Below, one piece after another: positions 1 through 12,419 of a stretch of DNA of 64,000 nucleotides. The first letter of the stretch is position 1, and each line of letters opens with the position of its first letter. The DNA comes from Pogostemon cablin (lineage: Eukaryota; Streptophyta; Magnoliopsida; Lamiales; Lamiaceae). The notes beneath the pieces were generated by a model. That model had not been told where the DNA came from. It worked only from the letters and a program-made list of their open reading frames with translations, and made no database searches. The stretch is taken from NCBI GenBank assembly GCA_023678885.1, contig CM043001.1:9522092-9586091 (forward strand). Direction: 5' to 3'. A program made the position numbers and the translations under genes.

Positions 1-330
1 ATCATAATGGTTACATATTTTCTTTTTGGGCTTCTTATCCTAATTGTTACATTTCCCTTTTTGATATATTAGATCCACACAAAATAATTAAAATATATCT
101 ATGGGACCCACCTACAACTCTAATACAACTAACCACTTTACAATAAAATATTATTTCTCCCACATCAATAAACATTAAAATACTTTATTAATATTATTTC
201 TCTCACCTAAATACACATTAAAATACTTTATTATTCCTTAATTGCCATGCATAAAGCAAATCATACTTTATTATTCCTTAATCGCCATGCAAAAAGCAAA
301 ACTAACTATTAAGACGAGATGGAGGGAGTA
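1..330. mobile_element. Stowaway-type MITE, cut by the window edge
   Basis: The right end reads GATGGAGGGAGTA, the inverse of the TACTCCCTCCGTC terminus of plant Stowaway (Tc1/mariner) MITEs. The inner sequence (a GGGACCCACCTA-like block, then CACTTTACAATAAAATATTA) matches the layout of the full copy at 43295-43535. The left terminus lies outside the window. A tandem duplication of about 40 bp occurs at roughly 225-301 (two copies of CTTTATTATTCCTTAAT followed by GCCATGC). Confidence 0.55.
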
Positions 331-703
331 CTTATTTTGATTTAATTACTTTTGTATAATTAATTTCAACTAATAAATAAATCTTTCAATATAAATATAT
401 TAATTAGTATTGAATCAAATCAAGTATATAAAAATGAATAAATTGAATTTTTAAATATAAATTTATAAGGATTATTTTAATTTAAATATGAAATATTTGA
501 TATTTATTTTAAACAAATAATGAAATTAAGGATTTATTATTAAGAGATCCATGCTTCACTTAAATACAATGAAAAAAATAAAATACTATCAACTATATAA
601 ATATACAACAAAGAGACAAAATTGCCCCTATGTGGTTGCACATTATTTTAGCGAGATGGGGGAGTAATAAATAGTTCTCAATTGTATTATGTTATAAGGT
701 AAT
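331..703. other. AT-rich sequence, no gene
   Basis: I see no coding frame. Another MITE-like end (GCGAGATGGGGGAGTA) lies near 650-665, preceded by ACTATCAACTATATAAATATA, which is also found in the repeat pair at 47.6-48.6 kb. Confidence 0.5.
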
Positions 704-2084
704 TGTTGGTGTTTGATCATTTGGTTAACATGAACCGTTAGGGTTCCATACGTTTGTAACAGTCAGCGGAAGTAAGAAAACAAGAAACGTATTACCTTTC
801 ACCAGGGTATGTTGGAGAAGATGAATTCTCACTGGCAGCCTGCGCAGCCTCACCGTTTTGGGTATAACTCTCTCATCTGATATCTGATTTGAGTGATCTA
901 TGCGCTAAAATGATCCTCTCTTCTGTGGCTTTCCGTCAATATATTATATGTCATGTTCTGAAATCTTTACGATTTTATAAAAATCGTACAAGTTGGCGGA
1001 TAGCAGCAGCAAACAACCTCTTGATCTTCTGCTGTATTCCCAAGTCCAATCTCGACGTCATGTGGGCGATGATCCTCGAGATCTTCTCAATCTGCTGTTC
1101 CGTCTACCATCTTCACGTATTAGGCGTGTCTCTCTTAGGGTTAGGATAGCTGAGAAGACTTTTATATGGGCTACAACAGGGACCAGGAGGAGAAATTAGA
1201 GTCGGGCCTGGCTTAAGTGTGGAAGCTTAGCCCAAAGCTTGTACTTAAGTCCAATAATAATAATATTGTCCACTAAAATATTATTACTACACTGCCGCTC
1301 TAATCCCAAAATTACATTTTAGACTCCTTCTTATTATGAGCCCGACAGTCTCCCCATGTTTAAGATATACAATGTCCATTAATTAATTAAGTTACTGACA
1401 ACTTCATTAATTAATATCTCATCCGAGAGTAGTACCACTCAACCTCATTATCATGTCGAAATAAATCCACCCGCATGGTTTACGTGATAATCCTTATGAG
1501 CTCCTCAAGGGAACATCATCAACCTATAACGGACACGGATTCCATCTACAATCAACAGCACACCATAGAAATAGCACTATTTCCCAACTCACCAAGTTTT
1601 TCGATTTAATTACATGTAAATCTCACTCATTGATGAATCAAAGAAATATATACTGCCCTACATGTCGAGGTTATTGTATAGGGATTAAGAGAACGAACAT
1701 CCATAATAACAGAGATCAAGTTCTTCTCTAAGTCAGTATAAGTCGAATGATCTCAAATGGTCCTGCTCAATACACACAAAGTGCACTAATGTGATTTTAT
1801 AGCCAAGACAAGCTAATACCAAACCACACTACAACCATCCCGATAGAGAGTCCCCGTCTATCTCGGTTGTGAGTATTTGTTTATACTTTATAAGAAAATT
1901 GATAATATGATCTTCCGTGTGTTGTCACACAACATATTATCTACAGTATAAAGTAAGTGGACTATTGCATCGGACATATAAATAAATTATAAGACGCAAT
2001 CATTTGATCATATGATTCTCATTTCAAATAAATTGTTATAACATTGTTCATACTAAAGCTAGACTTTTAGTATACAATCCAACA
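704..2084 (-). mobile_element. Solo Copia LTR with 5-bp TSD
   Basis: A single 1,381-bp LTR begins TGTTGGTG and ends ATACAATCCAACA (TG...CA on both strands). It is flanked by the same five bases, gtaat, at 699-703 and 2085-2089. It aligns along its length with the LTRs at 22858-24230 and 33335-34697. No primer-binding site or polypurine tract adjoins it and no internal domain is present, so it is a solo LTR left by recombination between the two LTRs of a complete element. Orientation is inferred from the related full elements. The short reading frames inside it are not genes. Confidence 0.93.
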
Positions 2085-2366
2085 GTAATATTTAAAAAAA
2101 ATTACAAGTCAATATTCTTTCAAAAAATTAGAATATATGTACATATATATTAACTATACACATGATTTAATTATATGTCACATTATTAAAGGTTAAAAGT
2201 TATAATTTGTTGTAAATTCTTTATATTGATGAAAGTAGTTGCCTAACTTAAAAAAAAAAAACTTCCTAATTAATATTGAATTATTATAAGACACATACTA
2301 TGTAATTATAAAAATAAAATAAAATAATAATTAAATGATCCCACGTAGTACACGGGTTTCATACTA

Positions 2367-2368
<2 letters not shown>

Positions 2369-2438
<70 letters not shown>
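2369..2438. repeat. (AT)n microsatellite
   Basis: About 35 uninterrupted AT dinucleotides. The surrounding 2085-2540 interval is AT-rich with no gene seen. Confidence 0.95.
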
Positions 2439-2441
<3 letters not shown>

Positions 2442-2859
2442 CAATGAGAGTATTACTATAAATATGTTGATATAGATATTTTATAAATAATAAAAGTGTA
2501 TTCATATATATATTTCAAAAATTACGTTTAACACACATGTGCACTCCCTTGGGTTGCCATGGCCTGTTGTAGCAGTCCTAAAAATCTTTTGTCCAATCAT
2601 ATGCTGTTTTCAAAGTAAAATCCATGCCTGATAGAATTGAACACAGAACGCTAGAAATGACACCTTGCAAAAAGATAATCAATTGTTTCAGGATGATTTC
2701 TATAAAGATATCATAGAGATTCTCCTTTTAACTTTCAGTCACTAAACGTGTCCCATGTTATGATGACACGTTTGATTGTCTCCCATGTTTTCAACTATTT
2801 ACGTTGAGGGATAAACTCGGACCATAGCCACCATCCCTATGAGGTTTTAAGGAACCTGT

Positions 2860-3470
2860 GTCGGAGTTAGAGATAAGCATTGGTAGTTGTTACGCTTCCA
2901 TGTAATGACTTAGTATAGTACCTGCAATCAATCGGGCTAGGGAAAATATAAAATTTTGAAATCTTATGGAAAATAGCAGGAAAAGCAACGGCGAAGTCAA
3001 TTGTGAAGTGCCAACTTACCACATAATAATAATCCATGATGGTTTGATGATGCCATACTCTATGCATGTTCCATGAGAATGTCAATGAGATCAGCAATAG
3101 GGACACCTATCCAATTCTATAAACATATTTGACTATGGAGTTTGAGCCAATAATCCAGTGTTCTTTAGCAACCAATTTTTCCATATGTGTCAAACATCCT
3201 CCACGTGTGGAGAATCATTTTATCCCAATGTGGCTTTTTGTGTTTCAACCATTGGCTTCTAATAAGTTAAAGTGAAGGTTCTTCTCCTAAAAGTACTTCC
3301 CAAATAGCTCTATAAGGAAATCTTTTTGTTTGAAATGCGTATAGAATGGATACCAAGCCCACCCTCAATCGAATGTGAGGATACCTTAGTCCAGGACAAA
3401 GTTGGTTTTTTTGTATGCATCTTTTGACCATAAGAAGTTTCTCATGTTGATTCCCTGCTTATTAGAAGAT
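2860..3470 (-). pseudogene. Degraded L1-type LINE ORF2 fragment
   Basis: Minus-strand frames give pieces of the C-terminal part of a plant L1 reverse transcriptase. These are an FLWSKDAYKK-like block near 3430, which matches the usual FLWSG(x)n segment after the polymerase domain, and a GGLGIHSIRISNKK-like block near 3350, which matches the GGLGI(R) segment. At least one frameshift separates them and stops occur throughout. No polyA tail or TSD was identified. Related sequence may extend down to about 2540. The assignment rests on these two short motifs. Confidence 0.5.
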
Positions 3471-3570
3471 TGTGTGGCAATTTCGTAACATCCTAAATTT
3501 TTTCTTATTCAAAACTCATTTTAGTAAAATATTTTGAGTGGAAGCTTTAAAGAAATAAGCATTTAAGATG

Positions 3571-3572
<2 letters not shown>

Positions 3573-3658
<86 letters not shown>
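3573..3658. repeat. (AT)n microsatellite
   Basis: About 43 uninterrupted AT dinucleotides, directly abutting the left end of the inverted-repeat element that follows. Confidence 0.95.
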
Positions 3659-3662
<4 letters not shown>

Positions 3663-3666
3663 GACT

Positions 3667-5062
3667 GGTTATTCGCACCCCAAAATTATAAAATGTACCC
3701 CATCTACTAAATATACCTCAATATATTTTTATAATTTAAATACACATAAACATCCCCCAATTAAGACAATTTTATCCCTTTATAATAAAATCTTCCATTC
3801 ATGTTCATCAGCCATTCAAACAATCACATCTAAAAACTAATGGCTCGCTCAAGAAAGAGTAAAGAAGAGCCTGATCCTATAATTAAAAAGTGTTGTTTGA
3901 ATGTAGTAACTTAGTAGATACTTTAATTAGAATGCCTGCTAAAGCTATTCCATGTCGATAAACACATCAGCCAACAACTTTGATGAAATTTAGAAATGAC
4001 TTTAATTGCAATCACATTACTTCTTAACAAGATCCACAAAAAGTATGAGCATTTGTGCAATTTGTTAGACAAAAGAATAGAATGAACACAAACTATTATA
4101 TCAAAGTTTATTTAATTACAATCATAGCTCTTGCAAACTGCAATCAACATGACAAAAATCTCCACGAAATCTAGAAAAATTCAATTAACTCATCCATAAA
4201 AGAATGAATGGAAATGAAATTCCTCAAAAACGTAACTTGGACAAACCATGGAAAAATAAGGGAAATGAAAAATTAATTCTTGATGCGGAAAGAAGTGCAT
4301 TGATTCTCCTTAATCTCTTGATTGCGGTGCTTCCTTATATGCTCTGGCATAGCTGCCGCTGATGCCATGACAAAGCACAGCTCGTCTCAAAAGTCCATGA
4401 TGCTAAACATCCTCTGCTGGTTCCATAGCAGCTCAGGCAAACTCTTCATCCCCAAACACCTAAATCATACAGACACAAAATACAAATATAAAGGATGAAA
4501 TTCATTGAGGTATCAATCACCTCAGCAGCTTTAACGAGCGTGATGGCGATTCTAGGAGCTCCGTGCAGCGTAACACCTTATCTTGAATCTTATGCTCCTC
4601 ACTAGTAGGAAAATTTCCAGTCGAAAAGTGATTCTTGATCATGTACTTGAGAGTCGCCTTCACGTCTTCAAGCTCATCCGATTCAGTTCGAACTCCATCA
4701 AAACTTCATACTAACGTAATGTATTGACGGTATGGTGTCTCCAACCACCAAGAGTAGATACAATTTTGGTCTCGTTGGGTGGATGAATTCTGGTTGAATC
4801 ACGTAATTTCTGGAAATCGAACGATAATGTAAGTGTTTTTATTCATTGAACATATCAGATTTGTTCGATTCATTTACGCGAACATATAAAGTGTTATAAT
4901 CAACTGAATATATTGTATTTGTTTGATTCATTTAATTGAACGTATATTCATACGTGGTTATTCATACTGGAAGGAAGTATGATTTGGCTTTATTAATTGA
5001 GATATTTTTGTCAATTTTTTTATGAGGTACATTTAGTAATTTGGGGGTGCGAATGGATAGCC
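3667..5062. mobile_element. 1.4-kb terminal-inverted-repeat element carrying a gene fragment
   Basis: The left end GGTTATTCGCACCCC, followed by AAATGTACC, is mirrored at the right end as GGTACATTTAGTAATTTGGGGGTGCGAATGGATAGCC read inversely, giving imperfect terminal inverted repeats of about 40 bp. I could not find a convincing TSD, partly because the left flank is an (AT)n tract, so the superfamily is not assigned. The interior is denser in GC than the flanks between about 4290 and 4760. Confidence 0.6.
4300..4700 (-). pseudogene. Captured gene fragment of unknown identity
   Basis: On the minus strand, 4531-4690 is open with normal-looking codon use and includes the residues VKATLKYMIKNHFSTGNF followed by SEEHKIQDKVLRCTELLES. 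It ends at a possible splice donor (GAG then GTGATT). A second GC-richer block at 4300-4460 could be the next exon but contains stops. I do not recognise the family. Its location inside an inverted-repeat element suggests host sequence picked up by the transposon. Confidence 0.35.
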
Positions 5063-5769
5063 ACGTATAAAAATCAAAAAGTCTTCCATACATAGAAAGC
5101 AGTGTTTTCCCACGTAAATTTTATCTATAAATATAATAGTATTAATTTAATTAAAAATTAATAAAGCAGCCGAATGGGTGTTTGATGCAGGCAGGCGTGA
5201 CATGGGGAAAAGTACGATCTGTAAGCATTACTCCCCTTTCCCGTTATTTCTTTTCTTCTTTTTAACTCAGTTTGTATTAAATGTTTAACTTTTCATTTCT
5301 TTCTTATTTTAAATTTATTTTTAATAAATAATGTATCAAGTCAAACACGTTTTCTAAATATTACTTTAACATCCATCAATAATATATATATATATATATA
5401 TATATAATTGATAGTATAGATAATTATGTAATTGATTCTTGTATATCTTGTATAGAGATAGATTATTTCATTACCATATCATGTGGGATTCTCTCTGTAT
5501 AAATATCTACTCTGATTATGTAATACATATAAAATTATATTCCTACAATAATATTTAAATTTTGTGCCATAATAATTACTTTTTTAAAATTTTAAAAATT
5601 TAAATTTAAATAAAAAATTAAAGGTTTCACCTTCCCCAACATCTATATGTATATACACCTCTAAAAGGAAGAAATAGGCTTGTGGCAGAAGAAGGCTTTT
5701 ATGGTGCGTTTATTTTAAAGGTTTAAGAGGGTTATCCTCTATTGAACATTAGTTAACGATTGATTACAT
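5063..5769. other. AT-rich spacer, no gene
   Basis: No supported coding frame; a short (AT)n tract lies near 5383-5405. Confidence 0.5.
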
Positions 5770-7005
5770 TTAGGGCTCGTTTGGTATCACGTAATATGGC
5801 CATTTTCAATCTGTTATACTACCATTTATGGAGTTTGGTAGCCTGTAAAAGAATAATAAGGGGCTCGAAACTGTACACGAGGCCTGTTGCTATTCACTGT
5901 TTCACCTCACATTATTAATACACCCCGGCTCGTAGTATTGGTAATATGGGTTGGAACAGTAATCAATATTAGCCCACAAATTTACCATTTTAACCCTAAA
6001 AAGTGACATTATAATGGGGGAGTATGATAGAACAGATCTTGGCATCTCCCTCTCTCTTCACCCGTTCCTCTCTTTCCCTTCCACTGAAATTCTTGCTAAA
6101 TCGATTGTTGCTCATAATTTTGTGCGACCCATCTTTAATTTTTCTGCAAAATTCAAACAAAGATGAAGGTTAGAAACATCATGTTCATGTAGTTTCTACA
6201 GCTTTTTCAAAATCAGTAAACAAGTTCGAGAATGGACGTGTAATACTGAGATTTGTTGAGGTTTTTCTGTATACGGTATATTATGTGCTATTGTGAATTT
6301 ATTTTTCATAAAATATGATTAAATTTGTTTTACCCTAATTCAATTGTTAAGTTAGGGTTATGGTTTAGTTTCTAATTATTTGATTCCTCTTTTTTTCTTT
6401 TATATCCCTCAAGATCCTTCTGAGCTGTTACACTGTCGTCTTTCATGTCCCCTCTTAATTTCAGGTAATTTCAGGTTTCAAGTTGTGGGTTTTCTATTTT
6501 CATTTTCTTTTGGATATTTTCATCAGTAATCGATTGTGAATTGCTCGACTATTCTGAGGTGTGCTGTAAAAGTAATTGATTTTGACCAACTACGAATGTT
6601 GAGTAGGGCAGATGTTGTTGTAGCGGTAGAATGAATTTGGGGTTCAATTGGTTTGTTCTCATTACAATTGGAGCAGTCTAATTTTAAGACAGGGAGAATA
6701 TCACTTTGCAACAAAAAATGCATATTTCAAATTTTAAATTTTGGTTATTGCAAGCTTTGTGGTGTAATAGCGTAGGAGAGGGAAGATTAATTAATTGGGT
6801 ATGTAATCGTATTCCTGATCCTTGAAATTTAATAATTGGGTAAACCATAAATCTCTATATTTAAATAGTATAATTAGTGTTAAGTTGGTGTAGCTACATG
6901 GAAAAAGTATGAATTACTTTTAACCGGCTTCAATGTACTCATCTATTGGATGACCAATAATGTTTGTCTTTTTTTGTTGTGAATTGATATGTATGCCCTC
7001 CCTTT

Positions 7006-8210
7006 TATTGGCGATTGGATCGTGCAGCTCAACGTGATCCGTTAGGATTAACAGGCAAACAAATCAGCGGAAGCAAAAATAAACTTATTTACCGTACTTC
7101 TGGGTTGATGTAGAGGATGAACCGTTGCAGAGAACCACCTCTTAATCTTCTGATGTATGTCCCAAGTCGAATCCTGCTGTTGTGTGGGCAACAATCCGCA
7201 GGATTCTCTCAATCTGCTCCTGTTCTTTTCTAACTATCAAATGAGGCACTGACTTAGGGTTAACAGGAGCTGAGATGACTTATATAGTTGGGCTACAGCA
7301 GGGACCAGGAGGAGAAATTGGGCTGGGCCTCAATTGAATTTAATTAACCAAGCTTAGCCCAAAGCTTTTAATTAAATCCAATAATAATAATATAGTCCAC
7401 TAAAATATTATTACTGCACTACCCGTCCAATCCCAAAATTATGTTCTGGGCTCCTTCTTATTATAAGCCCGATGGTCTCCCCATGTTTAAGATATACAAT
7501 GTCCATTAATTAATTAAGTTACTGACAACTCAAATTAATTAATATCTCATCCGAGAGTAGTACCACTCAACCTTATTATCATGCTGGAAATTAATCCACT
7601 TGCAAGATTTACATGATAAACCTTATGAGCTCCTCAAGGGGACATCATCAACCTATGTCGGACATGGATTCCTTCTACAATCAACAGCACACCATAGAGA
7701 CAGCACTACTTCCCAACTCACCGAGTATATTAATTTAATACTTATAAATCTCACCCATTGATGAATCAAAGAAATACATACTGCCCTACGTGTCGAGGTT
7801 ATTGTATAGGGATTAAGAGCACGAACTTCCATAATAACAGAGATCAAGTTCTTCTATAAGTCAGTATAAGTCGAACGATCTCAGGCGGTCCTGCTCAATA
7901 CACACAAGTGCACTAATGTGATTCTATAGCCAAGACAAGCTAATACCAAAGCACACTACAACCATACCGATAGAGAGTCCCCGTCTATCTCAGTTGTGAG
8001 CATCTGTTTATACTTTATAAGGAAATCGATAATATGATCTTCTGCGTGTTGTCGCACAACATATTATCTACAGTATAAAGTAAATAGACTATTGCATCAT
8101 GCATATAAAATAAATTATAAGATGCAATCATTTGATCATATGATTCTCATTTCAAATATTGTTATAACATTGTTCTTACTAAAGCTAGACTTTTAGTATA
8201 CAATCCAACA
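7006..8210 (-). repeat. Copia A 3-prime LTR
   Basis: 1,205 bp ending ATACAATCCAACA. Its outer end reads TATTGG where the partner LTR reads TGTTGG, a point change in the terminal dinucleotide. It lacks the roughly 170-bp module present in the LTRs of Copia B and the solo LTR. Confidence 0.93.
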
Positions 8211-8224
8211 ATCTCCCACTTATA
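8211..8224 (-). promoter_or_regulatory. Copia A polypurine tract
   Basis: On the minus strand the sequence AAGTGGGAGAT abuts the 3-prime LTR. This is the expected site and composition of a plus-strand priming polypurine tract. The same tract is found at 24231 in Copia B. Confidence 0.85.
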
Positions 8225-8225
8225 C

Positions 8226-11200
8226 TAAAAGACTATGCTGTCATGTCTTCCGCCATACATCTGATTCCTACTCCCACTACACGACCATTAAAATCTCTCG
8301 CCTTAAGGTCCTTGTAAATGGTTTGCTAGGTCATCATTCGATGCAATCTAGGCGACTACGACCTTTCCCTCATCATACGATTTCTCGTAATAGGTGGTAC
8401 TCGCGCTCCATGTGTTTAATTGCCTTATGGACTTGTGATTTCTTCAAGTTTGCAACTGCACCCATATCATCAATGTAAATTGTGATTACATTGGGCAAAC
8501 TTAGAAACACTTCAAAGTCCATCATGAAGTCTCTAGAGTCATATAGATACTTTGGCTGCCTCATAGGCTCCAATTAATCATATTTCCATGATGGATTCCG
8601 GAGTCTGAAATATATTTCTATATAACATTCCTCCACATTATGACTCTACTTCCTAAGATTAAACACATAACCTTTGAGGTGAATTTACAGCCGTCCAATC
8701 TGACTAAAAATCTAAATCTACGTAATCCACAAGAAGCAGTGAATCTGTCCAGTAAGTCCACATATAATTTCCAGTCCTTCTCAGGCACTTTATAAATGTC
8801 TTACCACAGTTCATCATTCTTGTTCCGGGTTATGTTGATACCCACTGTTCATGCATTCAGCAAAACAGATATCCAACATCGTTCATAGCATTCCTTAGAT
8901 TAAGCTTCCTTATTCGCCGAAGCATAAGGAACCGCTTTCATCCTCTTTATCTTCTTCTTGTGTCTCAAAGACACATTCACTTAGATAAATTTACATGCTA
9001 AATGAGTATGGACTGTATCATTTTATGAAACTTGAGATAAGCATAATATCCTTTCTTGTGATCCGTATTACCGTGATCAAATGGATATATTTTGCCTTTC
9101 TTAAGTCCTTCATCTCTATCGCTTTATTAACCGTACCCATACGCCCGATAATACTCTTTCATTATCTCCAATGAGCAAGATACTATCTACGTATAGTACA
9201 AGAAACACCACCACGTTTTCGTCACTCTTTACAACACACAAGACTCATCCGCTCATTGATTTAAATCCATGCCACTGGATTACCTAATCAAAACAGATGC
9301 TTCACGATCTCAAAGCTTGCTTTAGTCCATCGCTGGACAATTTTAAGCTTACTTTCAAAATGCTATTAGTACTTTACAATGAATCACTCTGGTTGCTTCG
9401 CATAGTTGTTTTCCTCAAGACTTCCAATCAGGAAAGCTGTCTTTGACATCTATTTGTTGTTCCTCATAGCAGCAATAAAAGAATCCGGATCAACATAAGC
9501 ATAGCTACCAGCGAACATGTGTCCTCATAATCGAATCATTTCTTTCTGAGTACACCTTTTCGCAACAAGCTTTGCTTCCAAGGGTTTTCACCTTACCGTA
9601 TGATCCTCTTTTATTTCCTATGACCACTTCCAGTGGCTTTTACACTATTTAGTGGTCCTTCAAGTTCCCAGACTTAATTTAGAATCCGTAGATTCTATTT
9701 CAACATTCATTGCAACTTACTAAGATTCCGCATTTTCATCTTGCAGTGCTGCGTCGTATCCGTGGGATAATACCATGTTCACTAGGGATCAAGTCTTACG
9801 ACTTTCCCAAAACATATATTTTATGGGTTGTCAAACAATCCTCCCACTACGATAAGGCACTACATGTAATTGTGTATCAGACGTGACACGCGTTGCAGTT
9901 TACCTTGTGGTATATCCTCTTGTACACTTGGTACTTTTACTTAGTGTTTTCCTCTCACTTCCTTTAGAACAACTTATACATGGGCTTGTGATTTATTACA
10001 TAGTCCTTTTCCAAAAATTTGGTATTTGTGTTAACAGTCACCCTTCGATCTTTTGAACTAAATAAATCAACCTTCATTTTTCCAGGATGTCCCACAAACA
10101 GACAAATGTTTTACGAATTACTGTTTCTAGGGCATATCCATAAAATGAATTTTAATTATTCCAAATAATTCATCATCTATCTAATCATAACCATAAGAGT
10201 CTTATTCCTTCTATCCACCACACCATTCAGTTTGGGGCATACCCGGTGTAGTCAGCTTGAGATTTAATCTCAACTTCTGATCAATAGCTCCTAACTATCC
10301 CAAGAGGTATTCGCCATCATGATTGAATCGTAATGACTTAATATATTTTCCATGACGCTTCACTGTATCAGCCTTACAATTCTTGAATTAATCAAAGAAC
10401 TTAGACATGCAGTGCATCATATAAATATATTGGTTTCCAGAATAATCTTCGAATATTCATAACCACCTCTCGCCTGGATAATATTAGGTTCGCTTGAATC
10501 AGAATGAACTAATTCCAACATATATATCTTTGGCTCTAAACCCCACAGCCTTGAAAAGGCAGTTAATCATTTTTACTTCCAAGCAAGACTCGCAAGTCCG
10601 ATAGTTTCCACTTCAGATAAACCTTACGGTCTATCGGCTATCAACTTTTGAATCCTACTCAAGTAAAATGAATTAGTCTTAGACGCCAAATGTATGTTTA
10701 GTTCATCTCCGAAGGTTCCTTTCTCTTACTCATATTATAAGATGCATTATTTAATTACTATTTATTGCATCTGTGGGATGTACATGATTCAAGAGTATAC
10801 TTTTTATCCACCAACGTACTTTAACGGATTATAGCCTCATTCCTCATTACTATGACCATGTCATTTAAATGAAATGAAGTATCCATCTGTTAATGCATAG
10901 AAACCGAAATTAAATTCTTTCTATGAAACGTACATAAAGACAATTTCTCATAATCAATCGTTTATTCTTATCATGAGATAAATAAACAACTCCCACTGCA
11001 ATAGCCACTATCTTTGTAGTTTTACCCATGTCATAACAATCTTATCCTTACTAAGTGATAAACATTTAGTGATTCCAGTATCTACACAGCTCGTGTCAGT
11101 AGATGCCATCACTAATAATGTTTAAACAACTAGTGAATAAGATATTAAACTTGTTCACATTATGATGAAAATGGCTTTCCTTTGCCACATGTTTTGTCAG

Positions 11201-11470
11201 AAGTTTCCCACCATATACATCCTCTTGTAATTCAGGTAGAACTTACTCAAAACATCTAGGCAATTATGGAAAATAAAATTGAATTAGGTTTCCCCTTCAA
11301 CTTCTATTTCATTTATTTCCAATTCATTCATCAGATTCTATCATGATCTTGCACCTTTTAAATTACTCAAGTATCCGAAGAGTTACATGAGACCATCATA
11401 TTTCTATGAACCTCTCATCTCTTCACTAGAAACTTTAATATGCATCATGAGACGTCCTTTGTAAGAACAC
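8226..11470 (-). pseudogene. Copia A gag-pol remnant
   Basis: The best surviving piece is 8373-8573, whose residues include ITIYIDDMGAVANLKKSQ and HKAIKHMEREYHLLREIV, the C-terminal RNase H signature of plant Copia elements. Further up, decayed frames match the RT region around 9180-9250 (the usual YVDD block is read as YT then stop), an integrase-like block around 10190-10260, and gag near 11200-11450 (a LNYKRMYMVG-like segment). No frame longer than about 70 residues remains, so no functional polyprotein can be made. The order agrees with Copia (integrase before RT). Confidence 0.75.
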
Positions 11471-12006
11471 ACATGTATATTTCTTAAGCAGTAATTTTCA
11501 AAACCAAGATTCTTTTCTAATCATCTAATTTGGACAAGTAAATATAATGTCTTTTAGTTAACAATTAGTGAAATAAAACCATTCGAAATTCAGAGAATCA
11601 CAAATAAATTTACCGATCAAATCTTCGAATTTTATTCTTTTATATTGATTCCCTCAAAATAATATAAAATAAAATTCACCGACATCTCAAGCACCGTGAG
11701 TCTGCAAGCCATAATAGTGTGGACGTTTACAAACCCGAACATTTACAAGAGAAGATTTTACCCATTAATTTCATTTGTCAACCTCACTTTATGACAAAAT
11801 AATTAATAGTTGGTTCCTCTTTAGCCATGCAAATAAAAGCAGTGACTCCGATAGGGAGGATACTTATTATTTACATCTAAGTGTACACCATTATTTGACC
11901 CCAAGTCCGTGGCCCAAGCTTGCGTGCCTTACAGATGGAGAAGTACACACGCGCTCGGATAACTTCCTACAGTCATCAATTACAAGTTTGTACCAGTGAA
12001 CCGCAT

Positions 12007-12170
12007 ATAAACTCATCTGATAGGGAGGAAGGTCTATGCCAACGCGCAAGTTCATATGCATCACATTACAAACGTAATTATTTAATGAAGTCTGTTCCAG
12101 CAATCCATGAATAAACTCATCCGATGGGGAGGAAGGCTCTAATGCCGACGCGAAAGTCTATTCACATCGC
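12007..12170. repeat. Tandem ~105-bp repeat in the Copia A untranslated region
   Basis: Two direct copies containing AACTCATC(T/C)GAT(A/G)GGGAGGAAGG are spaced about 105 bp apart (near 12011 and 12116). Copia B has the equivalent pair at about 27895 and 28000, so the duplication predates the split of the two elements. Confidence 0.7.
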
Positions 12171-12419
12171 TAACAAACCAATAATGGAGGCCGCGGGAAT
12201 TAATTACCAATCCCCTCTCCGACTTAGTTATTTAATACCGATGGTTTTTAACATGCATATAATATTTCAGAATAAAATATACAACTTAGCATGCTTCTAT
12301 TCACAGCAATTTAAATAAATAAATCACATAGAACATGCCTTTCACATATACAACAATAATTGACAATTTAATCAATTAATCAGTTATATAACAAAATTAA
12401 TTGCATAAAATGTTGGATC

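Noticed and set aside
889..1199. Two overlapping short frames in the first kb
   Set aside because: They fall in a solo LTR, and homologous positions in the other LTRs are not open in the same frames.
2369..3658. Long (AT)n tracts as replication origin or matrix attachment sites
   Set aside because: They are simple microsatellites; nothing else supports a function.
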